Below are positions 27,512-36,288 of a stretch of 64,000 nt of DNA, piece by piece; the first letter of the stretch is position 1; the number at the start of each line of letters is the position of its first letter. The position numbers and the translations under genes are program-made. Source of the stretch: Pseudomonas sp. RIT-562 (GTDB taxonomy: Bacteria > Pseudomonadota > Gammaproteobacteria > Pseudomonadales > Pseudomonadaceae). The notes below the pieces were generated by a model. The model had not been told where the DNA came from, did not search any database, and was given only the letters and a program-made list of their open reading frames with translations. The stretch is from NCBI RefSeq assembly GCF_026241895.1, contig NZ_JAPJIV010000011.1:1-64000 (forward strand), given 5' to 3'.

Positions 27512-27817
27512 TCAGGGATTAACGATTTTTGAGTACGCTTTAGCCAATGCCAGTAAAACCGCCTTGTCCTGCGGGTCGATAGTACCGTTACCGTCATAGT
27601 CGTTGAGAACCGGGTCCATCGAGAAAGTTAAACCGCCATCATTCGACACCGCCTCGCGGCAGGTGGAGTCCAGCAATGAACAGACTGCCTCACGCCTGAC
27701 CGGATCATAACCCTCTTCTTTCAATGCAAATTGCATCGAAACTCGCACTTCGTTGGGATTTATGGCAGATGGCCTTAGCAGCTGGAGAAATATACCGCGC
27801 TGGTTGTAGCAAGACAT
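27512..27817 (-). CDS. Hypothetical protein with an EF-hand/dockerin-like loop
   Basis: A 101-residue protein I do not recognise. The C-terminal third contains DYDGNGTIDPQDKAVLLALA, with Asp/Asn/Gly spacing like an EF-hand or dockerin calcium loop. Three cysteines occur in the N-terminal two-thirds (SCYNQRG, AVCSLLDSTCREA). No clear signal peptide. Surrounding DNA (27335-27511 and 27818-27960) is clearly more AT-rich than the rest of the window, suggesting recent acquisition or a poorly conserved locus. The reading frame and start (ATG 27817) are plausible but not proved. Confidence 0.5.
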   Translation of the reverse strand: MSCYNQRGIFLQLLRPSAINPNEVRVSMQFALKEEGYDPVRREAVCSLLDSTCREAVSNDGGLTFSMDPVLNDYDGNGTIDPQDKAVLLALAKAYSKIVNP

Positions 27818-27972
27818 TATTAAATCCTTTTAATAAGTTAGAAGTGTGCACTTCAGTGCACGAAAGAATACTGACAGAAGGGATAAATACGCCAGTCGCC
27901 AAGTATTTCTCAACATGACCTGAACGAGATACTCCGCCGAACGGCACTGTTCGATTACACCGAAGCCGTATA

Positions 27973-27988
27973 CTGTATGCACATACAG
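27973..27988 (+). promoter_or_regulatory. LexA box upstream of the PA0069-type radical SAM gene
   Basis: CTGTATGCACATACAG is a near-perfect LexA operator (consensus CTGT-N8-ACAG; here the arms match fully and the inner eight bases are almost symmetric). It lies 17 bases before the ATG and overlaps a TATACT-like -10. This predicts repression by LexA and induction by DNA damage. From memory, PA0069 is in the P. aeruginosa LexA regulon. Confidence 0.88.
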
Positions 27989-28005
27989 CTAAAGAGGCCT
28001 TTCCG

Positions 28006-29064
28006 ATGGCTACCCCACTCCCACCCCGTGGCCGCGGCACTGCCACCAACCCGCACAATCGATTCGCGCCGAATCGATCGGTAGCCGAGGACGACGGTTG
28101 GTATCAGGAAGTGCCGCTCACCCAAGGCACGGAAGTACGCTTCGAAACTGCGAAGACCATCATCACTCGCAACAACTCGCCAGACCTTCCATTCGACCGT
28201 TCGATCAACCCTTATCGCGGCTGTGAGCACGGTTGCATCTACTGTTATGCCCGGCCCAGCCATGCCTATTGGGACATGTCGCCCGGGCTCGATTTCGAAA
28301 CCCGGCTGATCGCCAAGACCAATGCCGCCGACGTGCTGGAAGAACAGCTATCCAAACGCGGCTACCAATGCGCGCCAATCAACCTGGGCTCCAACACGGA
28401 CCCTTACCAGCCGATCGAACGCGAACACAGGATCACCCGTAAAACCCTGGAAGTGCTGCTGCGCTACCGACATCCGGTCACCATCATCACCAAGGGCTCG
28501 CTGATTCTTCGCGATCTTGATCTGCTGACCGAGCTCGCCGAACAAAGACTGGTGGCGGTCATGATCAGCCTGACCACCCTGGACGATGAGCTCAAGCGCA
28601 TCCTCGAGCCCCGGGCCGCAGCGCCAAAAGCCCGGCTGCGAGCGATCCGGGTGATGCGTGAGGCCGGAATTCCGGTGGGAGTGCTGTGTTCGCCAATGAT
28701 TCCGATGATCAACGACAGCGAACTTGAGAGCCTGCTCACCGAGGCGCAGGCAGCTGGCGCCCAGAGTGCCGCATACATGATGTTGCGCCTGCCTCTGGAA
28801 GTGGCACCGCTGTTCGAAGAATGGCTGGCCGCTCACTATCCTCAACGAGCTGCGCATGTGCTGAGCCTGATCCGCCAAAGCCGCGGTGGCGAGCTGTACG
28901 ACAGCCGATTCGGCGCACGAATGCGCGGTGAGGGGCCCTTCGCCGACTTGCTTGCCCAGCGCTTCGCCAAAACCATCAAGCGCCTGGGGCTGAATCGTCG
29001 GGAGGGGTTTGATCTGGACTGCAATGCCTTCTGTCCACCGGGTCGCCAAATGTCGCTGATTTGA
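28006..29064 (+). CDS. PA0069-family radical SAM protein
   Basis: A 352-residue radical SAM enzyme. The iron-sulfur site is Cys73, Cys77 and Cys80 (CEHGCIYCYARPSH), of the CxxxCxxC type. The fold resembles the SplB-like group (spore photoproduct lyase relatives), with PYRGCEHGC and the GSNTDPYQPIE segment. Its substrate is unknown. The SOS operator directly upstream suggests a part in DNA-damage repair or tolerance. ATG at 28006. Single-gene unit. No damage or truncation seen. Confidence 0.9.
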   Translation: MATPLPPRGRGTATNPHNRFAPNRSVAEDDGWYQEVPLTQGTEVRFETAKTIITRNNSPDLPFDRSINPYRGCEHGCIYCYARPSHAYWDMSPGLDFETRLIAKTNAADVLEEQLSKRGYQCAPINLGSNTDPYQPIEREHRITRKTLEVLLRYRHPVTIITKGSLILRDLDLLTELAEQRLVAVMISLTTLDDELKRILEPRAAAPKARLRAIRVMREAGIPVGVLCSPMIPMINDSELESLLTEAQAAGAQSAAYMMLRLPLEVAPLFEEWLAAHYPQRAAHVLSLIRQSRGGELYDSRFGARMRGEGPFADLLAQRFAKTIKRLGLNRREGFDLDCNAFCPPGRQMSLI

Positions 29065-29307
29065 AGACAATAGGCCTATGGTTGAGATGTTGGAACAGCA
29101 CTTGGCCACTAGCCCAGTCACGTTTTTTGTGACCTGGAACACAGGTTCTAGAGCGGTTGATTCAGTTTGAGTTAAGTTTCGCGGGCTACCTTGTTCATCG
29201 AGTGACTGACGGGTCGAGATTTTTTGGCCTGGATGTTTTCAACAGCCACTGGCTTCATATCGGATACAGCGGGAAAATTCCCTGACTCCGCCCAAGAGGA
29301 TGAATTC
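29065..29307 (+). other. Gap before the beta-carbonic anhydrase gene
   Basis: No gene seen. It contains a small hairpin (GTCAC 29117-29121 with GTGAC 29129-29133 around a T run) that could end the radical SAM transcript, and an AAGAGGA ribosome-binding site at 29294-29300 for the next gene. Confidence 0.4.
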
Positions 29308-30039
29308 ATGAGTGACAAGGATAAACAGCCGCTGGCTGCGTCGGCTTCCGCCCAACCAGAGGCGGAGTCGGCCGATGCAGCGCTGCAGCATATCGTTGAC
29401 GGCTTCTTGCATTTTCATCACGACGTCTTCCCCCAGCAGGAAGAACTGTTCAAGAAACTCGCGACGGCACAAAGTCCCCGGGCGATGTTCATCGCCTGCG
29501 CCGATTCTCGCATCGTTCCTGAATTGATCACCCAGAGCGCACCAGGCGACCTGTTCGTCACCCGTAACGTCGGCAACGTGGTGCCGCCTTATGGGCAAAT
29601 GAACGGCGGTGTATCCACCGCAATCGAGTACGCGGTGTTGGCGCTCGGCGTGCAGCACATCATCATTTGCGGACACTCCGATTGCGGCGCCATGCGCGCA
29701 GTGCTGAACCCCGATAGCCTGGAAAAAATGCCAACGGTCAAAGCCTGGCTGCGCCACGCAGAAGTGGCCAAGACCATGGTTCATGAAAACTGCAACTGCG
29801 CCGATGAAAACGAAAGCATGCACGTCCTCACCGAAGAGAACGTGATCGCGCAGCTCCAGCACCTGCGCACGCATCCTTCGGTGGCTTCGCGCATGGCCAA
29901 CGGTCATCTCTTCATCCATGGCTGGGTCTACAACATCGAAACCAGCGAAATAAAAGCTTACGACGCGGACAAAGGTTGTTTCCTGCCATTGGATGGCAGC
30001 CATCCGATCCCGGTGGCGACGCCCAAAGCGCGCTTCTAA
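29308..30039 (+). CDS. Beta-class carbonic anhydrase
   Basis: A 243-residue beta-carbonic anhydrase. Zinc ligands and active-site pair are visible: Cys64, Asp66 and Arg68 (ACADSR), then His123 and Cys126 (CGHSDCGA). It interconverts CO2 and bicarbonate in the cytoplasm. ATG at 29308, immediately after AAGAGGA; an in-frame extension upstream has no family match. It lies 89 bases before a SulP transporter gene, the same pairing as PA0102-PA0103, suggesting bicarbonate transport and hydration act together. Confidence 0.93.
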   Translation: MSDKDKQPLAASASAQPEAESADAALQHIVDGFLHFHHDVFPQQEELFKKLATAQSPRAMFIACADSRIVPELITQSAPGDLFVTRNVGNVVPPYGQMNGGVSTAIEYAVLALGVQHIIICGHSDCGAMRAVLNPDSLEKMPTVKAWLRHAEVAKTMVHENCNCADENESMHVLTEENVIAQLQHLRTHPSVASRMANGHLFIHGWVYNIETSEIKAYDADKGCFLPLDGSHPIPVATPKARF

Positions 30040-30128
30040 CTCCTCCTAAACCCCTGTGTGACAAGACCAAGGCTGCTGAAAAAGCAGCCTGGCTTTGCCA
30101 CGCCTGAAGAAATGTCGGGAGAATCAAC

Positions 30129-31655
30129 ATGCGTGCTGCGCAACTCAAAGCTGCACTGCCACGGGAGCTGCTCGCTTCTGTGGTCGTATTTCTGGTGGCC
30201 CTGCCCTTGTGCATGGGCATCGCCATCGCTTCCGGCCTGCCACCGGCGAAGGGCCTGATCACCGGGATCATCGGCGGGCTGGTAGTAGGCTGGCTCGCCG
30301 GGTCGCCCTTGCAAGTCAGTGGTCCTGCGGCCGGGCTCGCGGTACTCGTGTTCGAACTGGTGCGCCAGCACGGCATCGCCATGCTCGGGCCGATCCTGCT
30401 GCTGGCGGGATTCCTGCAACTGGTGGCCGGTCGGCTGAAACTGGGCTGCTGGTTTCGGGTGACGGCACCAGCAGTGGTCTACGGCATGCTCGCCGGTATT
30501 GGCGTGCTGATCGTGTTATCACAGGTCCACGTGATGCTCGACGCGGTGCCTAAACCCTCCGGCCTGGATAACCTCGCCGCCTTCCCTGCTGCAGTTGCAC
30601 AAGCCTTGCCCTCGGTTGGCTGGCAGGCTGGCTTGCTGGGACTGGGAACAATTGCAGTGATGTGGTTGTGGGAAAAGTTTCGTCCACATTCGTTGCGCTT
30701 CATTCCCGGCGCCCTTTTGGGTGTAGGTCTGGCGACCGGCGCGAGTCTGCTGATGGCCCTGCAGGTGAAACGAGTGGAGGTTCCCGCCAACCTTGCAGAA
30801 GCGATCGACTGGCTGAAGCCTGCGGACTTGCTGAACCTGGCCGACCCGACGGTGCTGATCGCCGCCTTTGCCGTGGCATTCATCGCCAGCGCCGAAACCT
30901 TGCTCTCCGCTGCAGCAGTCGACCGCATGCACAGCGGGCCGCGTTCCGACTTTGATCGGGAGCTGTCGGCCCAAGGTGTCGGCAACATGCTGTGCGGCCT
31001 GCTGGGCGCGCTGCCAATGACCGGTGTGATCGTGCGCAGCTCTGCCAACGTGCAAGCGGGCGCGACCACTCGACTGTCGACGGTGTTTCACGGGCTGTGG
31101 TTGCTGGCGTTCGTGTTGTTGCTTTCAAGTGTATTGCAGAGTATTCCGATAGCGAGCCTGGCGGGTGTTCTGGTCTACACCGGGTTCAAGCTAGTGGACA
31201 TCAAGGCGTTTCGCGGTCTGGGGCGTTACGGCAGGATGCCGATGTTCACCTATGCGGCGACCGCACTGGCGATCGTCTTCACCGATTTGCTGACGGGTGT
31301 GTTGATCGGCTTCGGCCTGACACTGGCGAAGCTGGCATGGAAGGCTTCGCGCCTGAAGATCAGCCTGATCGATCTGCCTGCCGATGGCGAGATGGAGTTG
31401 CGCTTGAGCGGCGCTGCGACCTTTCTCAAGGTACCGGCGCTGACGCAGGTGCTGGGCACCATTCCCCCAGGCGCGACCGTGCACGTGCCGCTCAACAACC
31501 TGAGCTACATCGATCACTCGTGCCTGGAGCTGCTTGAAGAATGGGGACGGGCCAATGCGGCGAAGGGTTCGAAGCTGCTGATCGAAGCGCGTGGGCTCAA
31601 GCGCAGACTGGAAGGACGTTTACGTACCACTAGCGGTGTCGGATCCAGCGCATAG
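30129..31655 (+). CDS. SulP-family anion transporter with STAS domain
   Basis: A 508-residue membrane protein. It has about 10-12 hydrophobic segments in the first 400 residues and a C-terminal STAS-like domain (about 415-500, ending in NNLSYIDHSCLELLEEWGR). SulP proteins carry sulfate, bicarbonate or dicarboxylates with sodium or protons. The neighbouring carbonic anhydrase makes bicarbonate (BicA-like) the leading guess; sulfate is the alternative. GGGAG precedes the ATG. The last residues of the STAS domain and the tail (RLRTTSGVGSSA) look normal. Confidence 0.87.
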   Translation: MRAAQLKAALPRELLASVVVFLVALPLCMGIAIASGLPPAKGLITGIIGGLVVGWLAGSPLQVSGPAAGLAVLVFELVRQHGIAMLGPILLLAGFLQLVAGRLKLGCWFRVTAPAVVYGMLAGIGVLIVLSQVHVMLDAVPKPSGLDNLAAFPAAVAQALPSVGWQAGLLGLGTIAVMWLWEKFRPHSLRFIPGALLGVGLATGASLLMALQVKRVEVPANLAEAIDWLKPADLLNLADPTVLIAAFAVAFIASAETLLSAAAVDRMHSGPRSDFDRELSAQGVGNMLCGLLGALPMTGVIVRSSANVQAGATTRLSTVFHGLWLLAFVLLLSSVLQSIPIASLAGVLVYTGFKLVDIKAFRGLGRYGRMPMFTYAATALAIVFTDLLTGVLIGFGLTLAKLAWKASRLKISLIDLPADGEMELRLSGAATFLKVPALTQVLGTIPPGATVHVPLNNLSYIDHSCLELLEEWGRANAAKGSKLLIEARGLKRRLEGRLRTTSGVGSSA

Positions 31656-31658
31656 CCC

Positions 31659-31748
31659 TGTAGGAGCCCGATTGCTCGCGAAGGCGGCGCATCAGTCAAC
31701 GATACTGTTGAATGACACATCGCAATCGCGGGCAACCCTTGCTCCCAC
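31659..31748. repeat. Degenerate REP pair
   Basis: A left arm like the TGTAGGAGCC...CTCGCGAAGGCG class (31659-31690) faces a right arm like the CGCGGGCAA...TTGCTCCCAC class (31722-31748). The arms pair only in part, so this is a decayed or composite REPIN. Confidence 0.6.
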
Positions 31749-31766
31749 GGGCGGCAGGTCAAGCCA

Positions 31767-32417
31767 TCAAGCCGCTGGTTGATCCAGGTCCAGGCCCAAC
31801 CCCAGCCGGCGCGACATGCAAGGCCAGCGCTTCCAGAAGTCCCCAGTATCCGGGCTGCTGAGTTTCTCACGATAGGCATCAACCGACTCCAGCGCAAAAC
31901 TCTGGTCGTCGAGCAGTTCGTCGAGCGCGTGATGCACCGCCTCATCCAGCTGGTTGGCAAACTCTTCACCGATCAACTGATGGGCAATCAGGTTGGCAAC
32001 AGTCATGTCCAATGGGATCAAGGGCTGGCCGAGATGCTTGATATACAGGTCGTTGACCTCTTCGACAAAGCGATGTGCCAGATAGGCTTCATCCAGCAGG
32101 CTGTCGAGCCCGATGTGGCCGGCCATGATGGCGGGCGGCTGGAGGAAATACTGCTCGGCAATTTTCAACACCGGTTTGATCTGCGACTCGATACCCGCTT
32201 CCTGCGCCACTGCGTTGGCTGCGTCCAGCAGGTCAGGCACCTCGTCGATGTAGGCGCAGACAAAACGTGTCAGCACACCTTTGGCATCCGTCTCCGGCAG
32301 CTGGATGGAGGGGTGTAGATGTGGCAGTTTGCTTTCCAGCTGACGAGTCAGCAGGCCAGTTTCGGCTTCGTGCTGTTGGGCTTTTTGGATCTGCTCGCGC
32401 AATGCGGCGGTGTTCAT
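31767..32417 (-). CDS. Conserved hypothetical protein (PA0104-like position)
   Basis: A 216-residue acidic, helical, soluble-looking protein without signal peptide or membrane segment. No motif I recognise. Its place between the carbonic anhydrase/SulP pair and coxB matches PA0104 of P. aeruginosa, from memory. ATG at 32417; upstream in-frame residues look like non-coding DNA. Opposite strand to the cox operon. Function unknown. Confidence 0.75.
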   Translation of the reverse strand: MNTAALREQIQKAQQHEAETGLLTRQLESKLPHLHPSIQLPETDAKGVLTRFVCAYIDEVPDLLDAANAVAQEAGIESQIKPVLKIAEQYFLQPPAIMAGHIGLDSLLDEAYLAHRFVEEVNDLYIKHLGQPLIPLDMTVANLIAHQLIGEEFANQLDEAVHHALDELLDDQSFALESVDAYREKLSSPDTGDFWKRWPCMSRRLGLGLDLDQPAA

Positions 32418-32618
32418 GAAAACTCCAGGGAACAAGGCAAAGAAATAGGGAAGACATAACTTAGCTGGCGTAGGAAAAATCCTCAGACGCATTTGTCATA
32501 ATTATTTCACTCTTAAGACATCAAAGTTATATCCATTTGCCACCACTCGTCTGCATCCTTCTCCATTCGTGCCCTTGAGCGCAAGTGCGCTCTGTCTCGG
32601 TTGTTTTACGCCATCGCA

Positions 32619-32646
32619 TTGCGAGGTCCCAGTCGGTGTCTATACT
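32619..32646 (+). promoter_or_regulatory. Likely cox promoter with RpoS-type -10
   Basis: TTGCGA (32619-32624), 16 bases, then TATACT preceded by C (CTATACT, 32640-32646). CTATACT is the -10 type preferred by RpoS in Pseudomonas, and the aa3 oxidase of P. aeruginosa is known to be induced in stationary phase/starvation. The 368-base gap 32418-32785 also has a GAGCGCA-AG-TGCGCTC palindrome (32577-32592) that could be an operator. No gene is seen in it. Confidence 0.55.
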
Positions 32647-32785
32647 CGGGTTGGAATGGAGTTAGCTGATGACGCCCGACTGCACACGCAGCAAGGCCCG
32701 GCAATCAAGTTCGTAGTCTGAAAAGCCGCTCCCTTGCCACTGGTGAAAGCCGGCGGGATAACAAGAACGATAAGGGGAACCCGCA

Positions 32786-33913
32786 ATGATGCGACATCCA
32801 CACGTCTGGATGGGCCTCCTGTTGTGGTCGATTTTCAGTCAGGCGCAAGCGGCCTGGACTGTGAATATGGCGCCTGGAGCGACTGAAATCAGTCACGCAG
32901 TATTTGACCTGCACATGACCATATTCTGGATCTGTGTAGTGATCGGCATCATCGTCTTCGGCGCCATGTTCTGGTCGATGATTCTCCACCGCCGCTCGAC
33001 CGGGCAGGTGGCCGCGAAATTTCATGAAAGTACGACCGTAGAAATCCTTTGGACCATCGTGCCCTTCCTTATCCTGGTGGCCATGGCGGTTCCCGCGACT
33101 GCAACCCTGATCAAGATGTACGACGCCAGTGAGCCGGATATCGATATCCAGGTCACGGGCTATCAGTGGAAGTGGCACTACAAATACCTGGGTCAGGACG
33201 TCGAGTTCTTCAGCAACCTGGCCACCCCCGCCGAGCAGATCCACAACAAGGAAGCCAAGGGCGAGCACTACTTGCTCGAAGTCGACAAGCCTCTGGTGCT
33301 GCCGATTGGTGCCAAGGTGCGTTTCCTGGTGACCTCCGCCGACGTGATCCACTCCTGGTGGGTACCCGCCTTTGCGGTCAAGCGCGATGCGATTCCGGGG
33401 TTCGTCAATGAAGCCTGGACCCGCATCGACAAACCCGGCATCTACCGCGGTCAGTGCGCCGAGCTGTGCGGCAAAGACCATGGCTTCATGCCGATCGTAG
33501 TCGAGGTCAAGGAAAAGGCCGATTACGAAAAATGGTTGGGCGAACGCAAGGCTGAAGCGGCGCAACTCAAAGAGCTGACGAGCAAGGAATGGACCCTCGA
33601 AGAACTCGTAGAGCGCGGTGACAAGGTCTACCACACCACTTGCGTGGCCTGTCACCAGGCTGAAGGCCAGGGTCTGCCGCCGATGTTCCCGGCTCTCAAG
33701 GGCTCGAAAATCGCAACCGGGCCGAAAGACGCACACTTGGGCATTGTCTTCCACGGCAAACCCGGCACTGCCATGGCGGCGTTCGGCAAACAGCTGTCGG
33801 AAGTCGACATTGCAGCGGTGGTGACTTACGAACGTAACGCCTGGGGCAACAACAAAGGCGACATGGTCACTCCTAAAGAAGTGCTGGAGCTGAAACAGGC
33901 GGAAAGCAAATGA
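32786..33913 (+). CDS. coxB: Cytochrome c oxidase aa3, subunit II (fused cytochrome c)
   Basis: A 375-residue subunit II with a signal peptide, two membrane helices (about 42-66 and 88-110) and a cupredoxin domain. CuA ligands are His189, Cys224, Glu226, Cys228, His232 and Met235 (GQCAELCGKDHGFM). A C-terminal extension is a c-type cytochrome: CVACH at 286-290. It passes electrons from cytochrome c to subunit I. The fused heme c domain makes it a caa3-like subunit II, usual in Pseudomonas aa3 oxidases. First gene of the cox operon. Confidence 0.95.
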   Translation: MMRHPHVWMGLLLWSIFSQAQAAWTVNMAPGATEISHAVFDLHMTIFWICVVIGIIVFGAMFWSMILHRRSTGQVAAKFHESTTVEILWTIVPFLILVAMAVPATATLIKMYDASEPDIDIQVTGYQWKWHYKYLGQDVEFFSNLATPAEQIHNKEAKGEHYLLEVDKPLVLPIGAKVRFLVTSADVIHSWWVPAFAVKRDAIPGFVNEAWTRIDKPGIYRGQCAELCGKDHGFMPIVVEVKEKADYEKWLGERKAEAAQLKELTSKEWTLEELVERGDKVYHTTCVACHQAEGQGLPPMFPALKGSKIATGPKDAHLGIVFHGKPGTAMAAFGKQLSEVDIAAVVTYERNAWGNNKGDMVTPKEVLELKQAESK

Positions 33914-33995
33914 CCCGGTCTATTGCGTACCCAAGGAACCGGTCGGGGCAACGTGCCTCGGCCTGCCTAGCCCATTCGTTCTCGGGAGTACGGCC

Positions 33996-35585
33996 ATGAG
34001 CGCTGTAATCGATGACCACGGTCATGCCGCTGACCATGCCCACGGCCCCGCCAAAGGCCTGATGCGCTGGGTGCTGACCACCAACCACAAGGACATCGGC
34101 ACGCTGTACCTGTGGTTCGCGTTTTCCATGTTCCTGCTCGGTGGTTCGTTCGCGATGGTGATTCGCGCCGAACTGTTCCAACCGGGCCTGCAGATCGTCC
34201 AGCCGGAGTTCTTCAACCAGATGACCACCATGCACGGCTTGGTGATGGTCTTCGGGGCGGTGATGCCGGCGTTCGTCGGCCTCGCCAACTGGATGATCCC
34301 GCTGATGATCGGCGCGCCGGACATGGCTCTGCCGCGGATGAACAACTTCAGCTTCTGGCTGTTGCCGGCCGCATTCATTCTGCTGGTATCGACCCTGTTC
34401 ACCCCCGGTGGCGGGCCCAACTTCGGCTGGACGTTCTACGCCCCGCTGTCGACAACCTATGCACCGGAAAGCGTGACGTTCTTCATTTTCGCCATCCACC
34501 TGATGGGGATCAGTTCGATCATGGGCGCGATCAACGTGATCGCCACCATCCTCAACCTGCGCGCCCCTGGCATGACGTTGATGAAAATGCCGCTGTTCGT
34601 CTGGACCTGGCTGATCACCGCTTTCCTGCTGATTGCGGTGATGCCGGTACTGGCCGGGTGCGTGACGATGATGCTGATGGACATCCACTTCGGCACCAGC
34701 TTCTTCAGTGCTGCCGGCGGCGGTGACCCGGTTTTGTTCCAGCATGTGTTCTGGTTCTTCGGACACCCTGAGGTATACATCATGATCCTGCCGGCCTTCG
34801 GCGCCGTCAGCTCGATCATCCCGACCTTCTCGCGCAAGCCGCTGTTCGGCTACACCTCGATGGTCTACGCCACGGCGAGCATCGCGTTCCTGTCGTTCAT
34901 CGTCTGGGCGCACCACATGTTCGTGGTCGGCATTCCGCTGGTAGGCGAGTTGTTCTTCATGTACGCCACGCTGCTGATCGCGGTGCCGACGGGGGTGAAG
35001 GTGTTCAACTGGGCCAGCACCATGTGGCAAGGCTCGCTGACCTTCGAGACGCCGATGCTGTTCGCCGTAGCGTTCGTGATCCTGTTCTCTATCGGCGGCT
35101 TCTCCGGCTTGATGCTGGCCATCGCTCCGGCGGACTTCCAGTACCAGGACACCTACTTCGTGGTCGCGCATTTCCACTACGTGCTGGTGCCAGGGGCGAT
35201 CTTCGGGATCTTCGCTTCGGCCTACTACTGGCTGCCGAAATGGACCGGCCACATGTACGACGAAACCCTCGGCAAGCTGCACTTCTGGCTCTCGTTCATC
35301 GGCATGAACATGGCCTTCTTCCCGATGCACTTCGTGGGGCTGGCGGGCATGCCGCGGCGGATTCCGGACTACAACCTGCAGTTCGCCGACTTCAACATGG
35401 TGTCGTCTATTGGCGCATTCATGTTTGGCACCACGCAGCTGTTCTTCCTGTTCATCGTGATCAAAACCATTCGTGGCGGCCCGCCCGCACCGGCCAAACC
35501 GTGGGATGGCGCGGAGGGCCTGGAGTGGAGCATTCCATCACCGGCGCCGTATCACACCTTCACCACGCCGCCGGAAGTGAAATGA
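33996..35585 (+). CDS. coxA: Cytochrome c oxidase aa3, subunit I
   Basis: A 529-residue, 12-helix heme-copper oxidase catalytic subunit. Visible motifs are WFFGHPEVYIMILPAFG (CuB His and the cross-linked Tyr), HHMFVVG (CuB His pair), and AHFHYVLVPG (heme a3 and heme a His). It reduces oxygen to water and pumps protons. ATG at 33996; the gap from coxB is 82 bases. A REP pair separates it from ctaG. Confidence 0.97.
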   Translation: MSAVIDDHGHAADHAHGPAKGLMRWVLTTNHKDIGTLYLWFAFSMFLLGGSFAMVIRAELFQPGLQIVQPEFFNQMTTMHGLVMVFGAVMPAFVGLANWMIPLMIGAPDMALPRMNNFSFWLLPAAFILLVSTLFTPGGGPNFGWTFYAPLSTTYAPESVTFFIFAIHLMGISSIMGAINVIATILNLRAPGMTLMKMPLFVWTWLITAFLLIAVMPVLAGCVTMMLMDIHFGTSFFSAAGGGDPVLFQHVFWFFGHPEVYIMILPAFGAVSSIIPTFSRKPLFGYTSMVYATASIAFLSFIVWAHHMFVVGIPLVGELFFMYATLLIAVPTGVKVFNWASTMWQGSLTFETPMLFAVAFVILFSIGGFSGLMLAIAPADFQYQDTYFVVAHFHYVLVPGAIFGIFASAYYWLPKWTGHMYDETLGKLHFWLSFIGMNMAFFPMHFVGLAGMPRRIPDYNLQFADFNMVSSIGAFMFGTTQLFFLFIVIKTIRGGPPAPAKPWDGAEGLEWSIPSPAPYHTFTTPPEVK

Positions 35586-35598
35586 ACGCTTTAGCTTT

Positions 35599-35686
35599 TG
35601 TGGGAGCGGGCTTGCTCGCGAAGAACGATGACGCGGTGTTCCTGTTAAACCGCAGCGCCTGCTTCGCGAGCAAGCCCGCTCCCACA
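35599..35686. repeat. REP pair inside the cox operon
   Basis: Inverted 25-base arms at 35599-35623 and 35662-35686, with about 38 bases between. The sequence class (TGTGGGAGCGGGCTTGCTCG...) is the same as the pair at 50365-50452. It falls between coxA and ctaG, so it may affect message stability or read-through inside the operon. Confidence 0.92.
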
Positions 35687-35711
35687 GTGATCGGCGCCGA
35701 GGGCAGGGATC

Positions 35712-36263
35712 ATGGCTGACTCGATTTCGATGAAAAAACTGGTCACCCGCCTGTTACTGGTGGTGGTGGCAATGTTCGTCTTCGGGTTTGCCCTGGTGCC
35801 GATCTACGACGTGATGTGCAAGGCGTTCGGTATCAATGGCAAAACGTCCGGACAGTATGAAGGTGAACAGACGGTCGACCTGTCGCGCCAGGTGCGGGTG
35901 CAGTTCCTGTCCACCAACTCCGCCGACATGTCCTGGGACTTTTATCCGAAGCACGATGAATTGACTGCCAACCCAGGCGCGGTGAACGAGATGATTTTCA
36001 TCGCGCACAATCCGACTGATCGCCCAATGAGCGCCCAGGCCGTGCCGAGCATCGCGCCCAGCGCTGCAGCTGCGTACTTCCACAAGACCGAATGTTTCTG
36101 CTTCACCCAGCAAGTGCTGCAGCCCGGTCAACGGATCGAGATGCCGGTACGTTTCATCGTTGACCGTGACATGCCCAAGGATGTGAAGCACCTGACGCTG
36201 TCCTACACGCTGTTCGATATCACCGCCCGACATCCACCGGTAGCTGTAAACACTGGCGGCTGA
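35712..36263 (+). CDS. ctaG: Cytochrome c oxidase assembly protein CtaG (Cox11)
   Basis: A 183-residue membrane-anchored copper chaperone: one N-terminal membrane helix (about 12-32), then a periplasmic Ig-like domain with the copper motif ECFCF. It delivers copper to CuB of subunit I. ATG at 35712. Normal length. It follows the REP pair after coxA. Confidence 0.95.
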   Translation: MADSISMKKLVTRLLLVVVAMFVFGFALVPIYDVMCKAFGINGKTSGQYEGEQTVDLSRQVRVQFLSTNSADMSWDFYPKHDELTANPGAVNEMIFIAHNPTDRPMSAQAVPSIAPSAAAAYFHKTECFCFTQQVLQPGQRIEMPVRFIVDRDMPKDVKHLTLSYTLFDITARHPPVAVNTGG

Positions 36264-36288
36264 GCGTGCCCGATAAGGAGAACAATAA

